A stretch of DNA of 64,000 nucleotides from Aureobasidium sp. EXF-3400 (lineage: Eukaryota; Ascomycota; Dothideomycetes; Dothideales; Saccotheciaceae), in assembly GCA_024195585.1 (NCBI GenBank), contig SWBL01000121.1, forward strand, positions 62,001 to 126,000. Reading direction: 5' to 3'. The notes beneath the pieces were generated by a model. The model ran no database searches. It saw only the letters and a program-made list of their open reading frames with translations, and was not told the origin of the DNA. Positions 56,701-64,000 of the stretch are shown here, piece after piece. Numbering within the stretch: position 1 is the stretch's first letter; every line of letters starts with the position of its first letter. The translations under genes were made by a program, and so were the position numbers.

Positions 56701-57199
56701 GAGTTCCATTGCTTGGGGCTTGCGGTTGGCGGAATTGTGGTTGGGGAATAGGACGGTGTTGCTCAGGTCTGCGGTGGTTGGTGTTGAAGACGTTGGCATA
56801 CGGGTCTCTCAGCGGGTTACGCAAAGGACTGGCTTTGCCAAATTCTGGCTGTGTCGAGAGCTTGGAAGCAGCCGTGGTCGGTTGCTGCTGGATCGGCGCC
56901 TGTTGTGACAAGCCATGTTGAGCAGGACCGGGTTGAATAGGCTGAGTAGGGCGAGCAGACTGCTCTGCTGATGGACGGCGTTCGCGCGCCATGGTGACCT
57001 TTGCTGTTGTTGTTGTTGTTGGTTGTAAGTAATTGATGTCGAATTCTAAGCTGCCATCCGTGTTGTCGAATAGAGAGCTTGTGTCGCCGATGATGCTGTC
57101 GTTGTCGATGGTCGAGTGCGGCGTATATCTAGATGTAAGAGTATTGACAGGTCGGAATGCTGTCTTGCTCTTGACTTGACTCTGTCTGGTCGAGTCCAT
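53702..57199 (-). CDS. SNF2-family DNA-dependent ATPase (Rrp1/Uls1/Rad5-like group)
   Basis: An intronless gene of 1165 codons, started at MDSTRQSQVKS; an internal Met (MARERRPS, about residue 72) is an alternative. The first 370 residues are disordered, with a Pro/Gln-rich part and a conserved acidic-basic segment with YVDPSQTSHNIKALLEGAF. The ATPase begins at LPHQVEGVSWM (about 385). Motif I is DDMGLGKT (about 408), motif II DEAH (about 537), LTGTPMQNN is motif III, and motif VI is DRVHRLNQTVDV (about 1020). Between the lobes are CDIC and RCNEC (about 764-785), only four Cys where Rad5/Uls1 proteins have a full RING. It probably remodels or translocates on DNA during recombination or SUMO-linked repair; a ligase activity is doubtful. 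Confidence 0.85.
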   Translation of the reverse strand: MDSTRQSQVKSKTAFRPVNTLTSRYTPHSTIDNDSIIGDTSSLFDNTDGSLEFDINYLQPTTTTTAKVTMARERRPSAEQSARPTQPIQPGPAQHGLSQQAPIQQQPTTAASKLSTQPEFGKASPLRNPLRDPYANVFNTNHRRPEQHRPIPQPQFRQPQAPSNGTQARTSTFYLPGQRPQPPSQPRPAQTGNPLYGNAANSAAIRMPSNPRLGDIPPAPRPVFSSSVGPSNAYRPYNAAPASRPRPIDLTNADDDDDEDGFDPDAALRDGGFGAADPYAYVDPSQTSHNIKALLEGAFDDDGDKPKMRLRKRAAKKQPQKVKEEKKISSLEEKLRKLDMDAVKDEPKEEETDNKEDEDEDEEDGTVEGLNIKLLPHQVEGVSWMIDKEIGERKKNGVLPKGGILADDMGLGKTVQSVSLILLNPRPELDAKPPPENPKRKMPSKEVGKGTLVVAPLALIRQWESEIKTKVEKSHALRVLVHHGPSRTKFAAELKKYDVVITTYQILASEFAGSSDHPDGAKVGCYGVHWYRVILDEAHSIKNRNAKSTQATYGLRSWYRWCLTGTPMQNNLDELQSLICFLQIKPYNNLATWKEQITIPMKNGKGNYAIKRIQYFLKGFMKRRTKDILKEDGALSFGNKSKNGEQKGTGMKIVERKVETIICELDPKERDFYDQLQERAQKRLDDMMGGEKTDYIGALVLLLRLRQACNHPKLVSGSMGKDKDALSTGQPAPSQTPRKTSATSSQDNDIDALADMFGGMGVQVKDCDICSVRLLPAEVKAGAVRCNECEDIAKATPKKLGRKVKKEKRHKPKPERKAAPTAPIRRNRKIIVDSDDEDDESEGEWLVDASQQNTPHLGRAGGTDDEDAEGGGETLGSIDSASGDEDSESGSDAESEEEEGDISYSGPTGVEAASTKIRRLLRILHAETPEHKTIVFSQFTSMLDLIEPHLQKSAIRYVRYDGGMRNDAREASLNSLRNDPKTRVLLCSLKCGSLGLNLTAASRVVLIEPFWNPFVEEQAIDRVHRLNQTVDVHVYKLTVGNTVEERIIELQEKKRELAKAAIEGGKAVAKLTMKDIMSLFGHNPGAVGGRESIGSTDENKPWNRNTKVLAPEPSRSSTSSSARHSGSGALRSSPRESPPARSDRRGGYEKDARRIRNEDPVYGRR

Positions 57200-57828
57200 G
57201 TACTGACGACTTCTTGACAGCAAACACTGACAGTAAACAACCTAGCACGCTGATCACATGCGGCCAAGGGTCTGCCCGAACATGTCTGTGCGTCCGTCGC
57301 GAGTCTCACGCGAGTTTTCATCCGCGTTTGATGGCCTTCCTGCCTCGGATTCTCACCATCAGTGCAGCATCCGACCGACGACTGTTCTCCAAGGGCTACA
57401 CGCGACCGTGGGTATCTTATAGTATCACAGGGCTTCTTTGGACAAGTCTATATACGAGCTGATCGCTGTTCAGGTCACAGATCAACTGACTTACTATAAA
57501 ATAATCATATGAAGATTGATAAGATTAGATGCGGAGAAAGAATGCTGACCGGGGATCCAATGTCCTCCGCAATCGGCTTGCGGATGGGTAAGCGGATGGC
57601 GTGCTTTGTACGGAACGGCAGACTGTCGACTCCAAGGATTGTTCAACGAGTCGACTTTTTGCCGTGTCGTTCGCCTCTCGTCGTTATTCGCTTTCCATTC
57701 TCCTTTCCACTCGCTATTTGTTCTTGGGAGTCGCCTTGCGTAATAAGCCAGGCCTTTTGATTGTATTTCTTGCAGCGGCTTTGTTGTTGTAGCGAGTTCA
57801 TCTTTAACCCCTCCACAAATTACGAATC
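57200..57828. other. Divergent promoter spacer of SNF2 gene and MET10
   Basis: About 630 bp. No gene. I looked for a CACGTG-type site for sulfur regulators near MET10 and did not find one. Confidence 0.55.
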
Positions 57829-60800
57829 ATGGCTTCCGAGCAACAATCGTCCAGTCTGCCCTTTGGCCAGAACATCGCCCTGGGAGATGTCAGCGGTCCT
57901 ACATACTTGACTGCTCAGACTCTGGTCCAGCAGGTCGCATACTCTCTCTCGGACAAGATCTTCTCGTACTCGCCCGAAACCTTCGACCTTGATGTCGCCG
58001 CAAGGAGCTGGGAAAGCGCCGGCGAGCAAAATGTTCACGGCTACAAGACCGGTCTTGCTTCAATGGAGACCCGCTCTGGTGCTGGTTCAATTGCTCTCGG
58101 ATACATGTTCTCCAAGGACTTTGACCTAAAGAAGCGTCACATTCCTCAGTCCATCGTCGCCTCCTCTGGCTCTCTTGCCCACTTGCGCCCCGCCCTCGAC
58201 CAATTGGCCCTCCTCTACAACGTTGCCAACCCCACCGTCGCCCACGTCGCTGCTGTCGACTATGCTGCCAACTCTTCCACTGGTCTCGTTACCGACTACG
58301 TCTCGGCCCTTCGTCTCGCTGAGGAGCTTGGTCTTGGTCTGGTTGCATCAGCCTCTGCCTACGAGATGCAGCACATGTCTCTTTTCGCTACCCTCATGGC
58401 CTCAATCGTCCCTTCTATCCACGTTTACGATGGCATCACTGTCGGCAGAGAGACCACCAGAATCATTGATGTCCTGGACAAGTCTGGCCTCAAGAGGACC
58501 TATGACGCCATCCTGGGCGATTCGTCTCTCACCGAGAAGAAGCACTCCGACAACGAGGGCAGAGTCAGCCGTCTCATGAAGGCCTTCAACAACGAGCTTG
58601 GTACTGACTACAAGTTGTTCGAGTACTCCGGTCACGCTGAGCCTGAGTCCGTCTTGGTTGTCTTTGGTACTGTCGAGGCTTCTCTGGCCTCCCAGATTGC
58701 TCGTGCTCTCTCCGAAAAGGGTATCAAGATTGGTGTTGTCAATGTCCGTGTGTACCGTCCCTTCGTTGAGGAGGAGTTCCTTGAGGTTCTTGCTCCCTCG
58801 GTTCAGAACGTTGCCGTCCTCGGCCAAGTCGTTGACCAGTCCGCTGTCACCGATGAGTCTCAGCACTCTGGTCTCTACACCGACGTTCTTGCAGCCCTCA
58901 GCTTTGCTACCATGAACAAGGCCCCCGCTGTCTTTGACATCAAGTATGCCAGAGAGCAGGTTTGGACACCCACCTCGGTTGCTGGACTCTTGCAGCAGAT
59001 TGGCCAGAAGATCGACCACGCCCCTACCGAGGCAGAGCGTTTCGAGCTTCCCACTGGTGACGTGCAACAATACACCTTCTGGGACAATGACAGCTCTAAC
59101 GCTGTTTCGGCTCCTATCATGGTTGGCCAACTTCTGTCTGGTGACTCCAAGCTCAACGTCAGTGTTCGTAGCGGTCATGACAACCTCGTTGCCGGCGGTG
59201 TCGTTCGCACTGATATCAGAACCTCAACCAAGTCTATCGAAGCCGCCTACTCCATCAGCTCTGCTGACGTTGCCATTGTTAATGACTCCAGCCTGCTGAA
59301 GAGCTTCGATGTTCTCAAGTCTGTCAAGGATGAGGGTACCATTCTCGTCAAGCTTGCTGGCGTTAAGGACGATGAAATCGAGAAGCACCTCTCCACTGAG
59401 GTTCGCAAGGCTCTGGCCTCCAAGAAGATCCAGCTCTTCGCTCTCGACACTGCCGCCTCTGCCAAGGTTGAGGAGCAGCCCGAGCTTGAGAGCTACCTTG
59501 TCCAGCTTGCTTTCCTCAAGCTTGCCCGTAGCGACCTTTACGAGACCGGTGTCAAGAAGCTCGCAGGTGGCAACGATGCTCTTGAAGCTCTTTCCAAGGA
59601 ACTTGATGAGGTCGTCCGCAAGGTCGAGATCCCCGAGTCTTGGCTCACTGTTGATCCCGAGGCCAACCAACCCCCTCTCATGCCCGAGGATTTGAACATT
59701 AACAGCTTCATCAAATTCGACAAGGAGGAGCCTGAGGAGGCTTACCTGCTCAGAGACTGGGAGAAGGTTGCCAAGGGTCTCGTCTTCAAGGAGGCCTATG
59801 GCACCCAGAATGCTCTTCGTCCCGACCTCAGTGTCAAGACCGCTGTTGTTACCGTCAAGGAGCGTCGCCGTCTCACTCCTAGAACCTACGATCGTAACAT
59901 CTTCCACATCGAGTTCGATCTCGGTCAGACTGGTCTCACCTACGCTATTGGTGAGGCTCTTGGTATCCACGCCGAGAACGACAAGGTCGAGGTCGAGGAG
60001 TTCATCAAGTGGTACGGTCTCAACCCTGAGGAGGTCGTCGAGGTTCCTTCTCGCGACGACGCCCAAGTTCTCGAGAATCGCACTGTTTACCAGGCCCTTC
60101 TCCAGAACGTTGACATCTTTGGACGTCCTCCCAAGCGCTTCTACGAGGCTCTTGCCGAGTATGCCTCGGACGAGGCTGAGAAGACCCAGCTTCTTTTGCT
60201 CGGTACCGGTGGTAACCAGGAAGCCCAGGTCGACTTCAAGCGTCGTGCTGAGGTCGATACTGTCACTTACGCTGACCTTCTGCTCGAATTCCCCTCTGCT
60301 CACCCTTCGTTCCACGACATCGCCCGCCTTGTTGCTCCCATGAAGCGTCGTGAGTACTCTATCGCTTCTTCGCAGAGAGTTACTCCCAACACGGTCACCC
60401 TCTGTATCGTCACTGTCAACTGGGTCGATCCCAAGGGTCGTGACCGCTTCGGTCAGGCTACTCGCTACTTGAACGCTCTTGAGGTTGGTCAGACCGTCAC
60501 CGTCTCCGTCAAGCCCTCGGTCATGAAGCTCCCCCACAAGTCAACCGCCCCCATTATCATGGCCGGTCTTGGTACGGGTCTTGCTCCCTTCCGCGCCTTC
60601 GTCCAAGAACGTGCTTGGCAGAAGGAGCAGGGCATGGACATTGGTGCTGTCATGCTTTACATGGGTTCCCGTCACCAGAAGGAGGAGTACCTCTACGGTG
60701 AGGAGTGGGAGGCGTACAAGGACGCCGGCATTATCACTCACATGGGCTGTGCCTTCTCTCGTGATCAGCCTGAGAAGATCTACATTCAGGATCGCATGCG

Positions 60801-61008
60801 CGAGACTTTGAAGGAGATCCGCCAGGCTTACCTCCGCGAGGAGGGTGCCTTCTACCTCTGTGGTCCTACCTGGCCCGTGCCTGATGTCACCAATGTCCTC
60901 GAGGAGGCCATTGAGGTCGAGGCCAAGGAGAACGGCAAGAAGGTCGACTCTCGCAAGGTCATTGACCAGCTCAAGGATGAGGAGAGATACGTTCTCGAGG
61001 TCTACTAG
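57829..61008 (+). CDS. MET10: Sulfite reductase [NADPH] flavoprotein alpha subunit
   Basis: An intronless gene of 1059 codons. The N-terminal ~430 residues are the pyruvate-ferredoxin-oxidoreductase-like domain typical of fungal Met10 (GPTYLTAQTLVQQVAYSLSDKI, GSIALGYMFSKDFDLKKRHIPQSIVASSG). A linker follows, and from about residue 680 the FAD-binding reductase module begins (TPRTYDRNIFHIEFDLGQTGLTYAIGEALGIH). The FAD motif REYSIASS lies near 845, and the NADPH-binding motifs are GLGTGLAPFRAFVQER, YMGSRHQKEEYLYGEEW and YLCGPTWPVPDV. The end EERYVLEVY carries the aromatic residue that stacks on FAD. With the beta haemoprotein it reduces sulfite to sulfide for Cys and Met synthesis in the cytosol. 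The strongly C-ending codon use suggests high expression. Confidence 0.96.
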   Translation: MASEQQSSSLPFGQNIALGDVSGPTYLTAQTLVQQVAYSLSDKIFSYSPETFDLDVAARSWESAGEQNVHGYKTGLASMETRSGAGSIALGYMFSKDFDLKKRHIPQSIVASSGSLAHLRPALDQLALLYNVANPTVAHVAAVDYAANSSTGLVTDYVSALRLAEELGLGLVASASAYEMQHMSLFATLMASIVPSIHVYDGITVGRETTRIIDVLDKSGLKRTYDAILGDSSLTEKKHSDNEGRVSRLMKAFNNELGTDYKLFEYSGHAEPESVLVVFGTVEASLASQIARALSEKGIKIGVVNVRVYRPFVEEEFLEVLAPSVQNVAVLGQVVDQSAVTDESQHSGLYTDVLAALSFATMNKAPAVFDIKYAREQVWTPTSVAGLLQQIGQKIDHAPTEAERFELPTGDVQQYTFWDNDSSNAVSAPIMVGQLLSGDSKLNVSVRSGHDNLVAGGVVRTDIRTSTKSIEAAYSISSADVAIVNDSSLLKSFDVLKSVKDEGTILVKLAGVKDDEIEKHLSTEVRKALASKKIQLFALDTAASAKVEEQPELESYLVQLAFLKLARSDLYETGVKKLAGGNDALEALSKELDEVVRKVEIPESWLTVDPEANQPPLMPEDLNINSFIKFDKEEPEEAYLLRDWEKVAKGLVFKEAYGTQNALRPDLSVKTAVVTVKERRRLTPRTYDRNIFHIEFDLGQTGLTYAIGEALGIHAENDKVEVEEFIKWYGLNPEEVVEVPSRDDAQVLENRTVYQALLQNVDIFGRPPKRFYEALAEYASDEAEKTQLLLLGTGGNQEAQVDFKRRAEVDTVTYADLLLEFPSAHPSFHDIARLVAPMKRREYSIASSQRVTPNTVTLCIVTVNWVDPKGRDRFGQATRYLNALEVGQTVTVSVKPSVMKLPHKSTAPIIMAGLGTGLAPFRAFVQERAWQKEQGMDIGAVMLYMGSRHQKEEYLYGEEWEAYKDAGIITHMGCAFSRDQPEKIYIQDRMRETLKEIRQAYLREEGAFYLCGPTWPVPDVTNVLEEAIEVEAKENGKKVDSRKVIDQLKDEERYVLEVY

Positions 61009-62066
61009 ATGCAGCAAATCTTTCGCTCGATTTGTTTTTCCAAAATATGTTTTGTATATAGAACCGGACTTGTCGATATGGTGAAGTTGTAAAATACAAT
61101 CTTTTTCTGATATTCCAAACGATCATACGTCTCCGTACATGATCAATTCTGTGTTCAAGTGACTCACTTCCAATTTGTTCGACCTCTCCATAAATCTTTG
61201 GGGGCCGTGGCGATCAAACAAAACATCAAGGCTCGGCGGGGATACCCGGTTGACTTGTGCAGGAAGGCTTGCCCGCAGGCCGCCACTTCCGCGAACCCTA
61301 AGAAAAAAGTTGGAGGATTTTCCAGGAACAAGAGAATTTGGCAGGCACAGGGCTGTGCAACAGACACGGTGGATCGGCAATCAGGATTCAGGAACACAGT
61401 CGATCAATTTTCTGTTGTTTTGCACCACGAACTTCTGAAACCGTGTGGGTTTGCCAGGATGTTCTACGTTTTTTTTGTCTGTTCATCCTCCACACGATTG
61501 ACGTCGATCTAATTGTGCTTCTCGTTATCTCAATATTCAATTTCTTTCTTGAACAGAGATCAGAGTCTTCCGTACTATACAGTATCTACGTATCTTCCTG
61601 TTGTTTCGCAAGCTTCCAAGGAGTTGTCGCAAGCATATGACGTTGTGGTTCTTTTCTTAGGCCCCTGTCTCGTGCTCGGGAAGGCTCGTACTTTTTAGGG
61701 GCTCCACTGCACACCACCACCAGGATTTTTCTGGTGCTTTCTGCCCGCGCCCGAGCATGCTCATGCTTTTCAACAACACTGTCAATACGCTAGCACAGGA
61801 TTCTTGGCTAGATTTTGCTTGCGAGACCCCGACAGGAATAGAAATTGAGGCGACCGAGAGGGAAATGGCTGGTTGCTGGGGGTAAATCATGCAGGCACTC
61901 CCGAAAGGCTGACATCTCTGATCATCGCTGCGTGATAAGTATATATTACCTGGGGCTATTCCTCGTACATAGTTCCTTTTCTCTTCTTCCTTCCTTCCCT
62001 CAACCGTCAATCCAGTCAATTCAATTCAATCTTCCCAACTCACAAACAACAAATCCAACCGCAATT
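61009..62066. other. Intergenic spacer
   Basis: About 1.06 kb between the MET10 stop and the Cys-rich protein gene on the same strand. Three overlapping frames of 77-120 codons have no motifs. The last ~90 bp are a pyrimidine-rich leader with a CTTCCTTCC run. Confidence 0.55.
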
Positions 62067-62936
62067 ATGAGATTCTCCGCTATCTTCGTTCTGGCTTCTG
62101 CCACCGCCGCCATGGCCGCCAACTCCACTCCTGCTCTCTTCGCTCGTCAGTCAACTGGTACCGTCTGCTCCAACGGGGAGTCAGTCTGCGGTTCTGGATG
62201 CTACGACCCCACTGCCTACACCTGCTGTGGTGAGCAGGGTCAGGTCTGCGCTACTGGCAACTACTGCGCCAGCGCAAACCGCTGCTGTCCTAACGGTGCC
62301 AACTGCGACGGCCAGGGTACTTCCACTGCTAGCGGTGTTTCTGCCACTGCCATCCAATCTGGATCTACCATCCTCGGAAGCTGTAAGTCTATGAATTTCT
62401 TGTGATCTCCCCTTTTCCTAGACTCGGTAGTGACGAGCCATTTTCTTCTTGTAGCAGCTTCATCTGCAGCCGCAGCTTCTGCTTCTCAGTCCTCTGTTTC
62501 GCAGTCGTCTGCCTCGCAGTCATCTTCTACTTCCTCTTCACTTTCATCCTCGCAGTCTTCTTCTGCTTCTTCCTCTGCGTCTTCAGCCGCTGCCTCTTCG
62601 GCTTCTTCTGTTTCATCGAGTCTGACATCGTCCGCCGCAGCCGCTTCTTCTGCCGCAAGCAGCGCTAGCTCCAGCATGTCCTCCGCAGCTTCATCTGCTT
62701 CTTCCTCGGGATCCTCAGCCGCTTCTAGCATGTCCAGCTCTGCTTCTTCAGCCGCATCTTCCGCTTCCAAGTCTGCCTCTTCGGCCTCGAAGTCCGCTTC
62801 GTCTGCTGCCTCTTCTGCCTCCAAGTCTGCTTCGTCTGCTTCCAGCTCCGCAGCTGCTACTTCTTCCGGCGCCGCTGTTGCTGGCCAGGCTACCAACTTT
62901 GGTCTTGCCCTCCTCGGTCTTGCTGCCCTTATCTAA
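62067..62936 (+). CDS. Secreted Cys-rich Ser/Ala-repeat protein, GPI-type
   Basis: A two-exon gene of 265 codons: exon 1 62067-62382, a 72-bp intron 62383-62454 (GTAAGT...TTGTAG), exon 2 62455-62936. A signal peptide (MRFSAIFVLASATAAMA) leads into an N-terminal Cys-rich domain (about residues 30-75) with ten Cys in the order C, C, C, CC, C, C, CC, C (CSNGESVCGSGC, YTCCGEQGQVC, NRCCPNGANC). It is followed by about 150 residues of Ser/Ala with sparse Lys, then TNFGLALLGLAALI, a GPI-anchor-like hydrophobic end. It is likely a wall adhesin or structural protein. The Cys pattern resembles several fungal surface proteins but I cannot name the domain. The acceptor is a tandem TAGCAG, allowing one residue more or less. 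Confidence 0.85.
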
Positions 62937-63480
62937 GCGGCTTGTTCGCTCTAATTTCTGATGGCTCATAAGCCGTTAGACTGTATGAAGTTGTGTGCTT
63001 CAATCTTTTCTTTAACTTCTTGAGTTTATGCCAGACGAAAAGTTTGGCTGCTTGTTTTTTCGATGCATTTATGATACCGGGCTTTTGCATTGTTTATTAG
63101 AATAGGAAAACACCTTCTGTACGAATTAGATTAAATACATTATTGTCATTCATACTCTTACTGTTGCTTTTTGTTTTCCTCACCATAAACGTGCCTTAGG
63201 ATTCAGGCTCTCTGCCTTGTTTCTGGCATCTTGACATGTTTAGTACTTCTAAGTTACAGCAACATGGACTCGCTAGCACCAGAAAATCACCTTATTTAGA
63301 TACCCGACCTGATCTAGTGGCTGTGATTTCTTGCTGTCAGGATGCTCGCAGGAACAATTAGCTTCGAGGATTTACGTCAGAGTGCTTTGTCGTTCAACAG
63401 CAGATCATCAATTAAACATCCGCGCCCTCTCCTTCCCATCAATATCCAAGCAGCAACTGCCAATATCTATAAATTCTATC
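62937..63480. other. Intergenic spacer
   Basis: About 540 bp with the 3' UTR of the Cys-rich protein gene and the promoter of the last gene. Nothing else seen. Confidence 0.6.
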
Positions 63481-64000
63481 ATGTCACCTTCGCCAGACTT
63501 GACCTTACCGCCCATATTCCCCCGCCTATCGGGCTATGGCAAGTATGCCTGGGGTGACTCATCATTTGCACTGTACTCCACCATCGAAATCAGCGAACAG
63601 CGCTTGAAAGACATAGCAGCAGCTCTCGATGCAGAGTGGTATGAAGAGCAAGGATTTCAAGGCTCCCATATCGTCCGCGTAGCTCCATCTCCGACACATA
63701 AACGCCTTGCCAGTATTCTCGAGACTCATGCCGATTTGGAGAAAGTAGCGCCAGGTCAGAGTGAGGATAAATTTGGAGCACTGGATTTGGAATGGTATCC
63801 AACTGCATTTATTGTCGTTACGGCGGAAACACTTGAGGACAGGGGTCTGCTTTTTGTGTTTGTGGATGATGAAGCCGGGATTAAGAGTGATGAAGAAGAT
63901 GAGGTTGAGAAGACTACAGAATTTCCTCTCGACAAGTTCTTCTTCAAGCAGAAGGATGCGCATTCTATGTTGTCGACTTTGATGTATGATGACGATAGTG
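63481..64000 (+). CDS. Conserved hypothetical protein, cut by window end
   Basis: The ATG at 63481 (MSPSPDLTLPPIFPRLSGYG) opens a frame that runs 173 codons to the window end without a stop, so the gene is partial at its 3' side. The sequence has normal complexity: an alpha/beta pattern with RLKDIAAALDAEWYEEQG, SHIVRVAPSPTHKRLASILE, and strands FIVVTAETL and LLFVFVDDE, then an acidic loop and FPLDKFFFKQKD. No signal peptide or membrane segment. The arrangement recalls small fungal DUF6924-like proteins, but I cannot confirm it. Function unknown. Confidence 0.7.
   Translation, partial: MSPSPDLTLPPIFPRLSGYGKYAWGDSSFALYSTIEISEQRLKDIAAALDAEWYEEQGFQGSHIVRVAPSPTHKRLASILETHADLEKVAPGQSEDKFGALDLEWYPTAFIVVTAETLEDRGLLFVFVDDEAGIKSDEEDEVEKTTEFPLDKFFFKQKDAHSMLSTLMYDDDS

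Noticed and set aside
59224..60537. 437-codon minus-strand frame inside MET10
   Set aside because: A shadow of strongly biased codon use in MET10; the Leu/Val/Glu-rich product has no family features.
1..64000. CRISPR array, virus insertion or complete autonomous transposon
   Set aside because: No spaced direct repeats, no reverse transcriptase or transposase motifs and no viral protein motifs were found in the frames read.

Overview
This window is nuclear DNA of a filamentous ascomycete (Pezizomycotina). Genes are compact, introns are mostly 48-75 bp with GT-AG ends and a CTAAC/CTGAC-like branch site, coding density is moderate, and gene products match fungal families: a KDM2-type JmjC demethylase, Golgi Ca/Mn ATPase, sulfite reductase alpha, a cortical PH-domain anchor, CE5 esterase, tyrosinase and GPI-anchored Ser/Ala proteins. 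The overall style suggests a Dothideomycete, but the sequence alone does not fix the order or genus.

Region 1-20 kb is accessory in character and rich in spacer. In order it holds a GST-like protein (-), an F-box-like protein (+), a long spacer, a three-exon tyrosinase (-), a hemerythrin-like HHE protein (-), a doubtful small gene (+), a NAD(P)-binding Rossmann protein (+), a secreted CE5 esterase/cutinase (+), a gene remnant split by a small transposon, and a calpain-like protease (-). A family of about 210-bp inverted-repeat (MITE-like) elements occurs five times here. One copy makes up most of intron 1 of the tyrosinase gene.

Region 19.6-39.5 kb is mainly housekeeping: Mediator subunit MED4 (+), a secreted quercetinase-type bicupin (-), cohesin kleisin RAD21/SCC1 (-), PMR1 (+), a Gfo/Idh/MocA oxidoreductase (-), a conserved protein of unknown function with a 22-nt first exon (+), the Hsp90 co-chaperone CNS1/TTC4 (-), and an ApsA/Num1/Mcp5-like cortical anchor (+).

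Region 39.5-64 kb holds a secreted Pro-Thr-Gly-rich protein (+), the small splicing factor SF3B6/p14 (-) divergent from a JHD1 histone demethylase (+), a PRKRIP1-family protein (+), a Ser/Thr-rich single-pass membrane protein (-), a SNF2 ATPase (-) divergent from MET10 (+), a Cys-rich GPI-type Ser/Ala protein (+), and a gene cut by the right edge (+).

There are no operons. Neighbours are connected mainly by shared divergent spacers (RAD21/PMR1, SF3B6/JHD1, SNF2/MET10, oxidoreductase/unknown gene). Gene models were made by hand from reading frames and splice signals, so intron ends are predictions. No convincing complete tRNA, rRNA, CRISPR array or intact autonomous transposon was seen.
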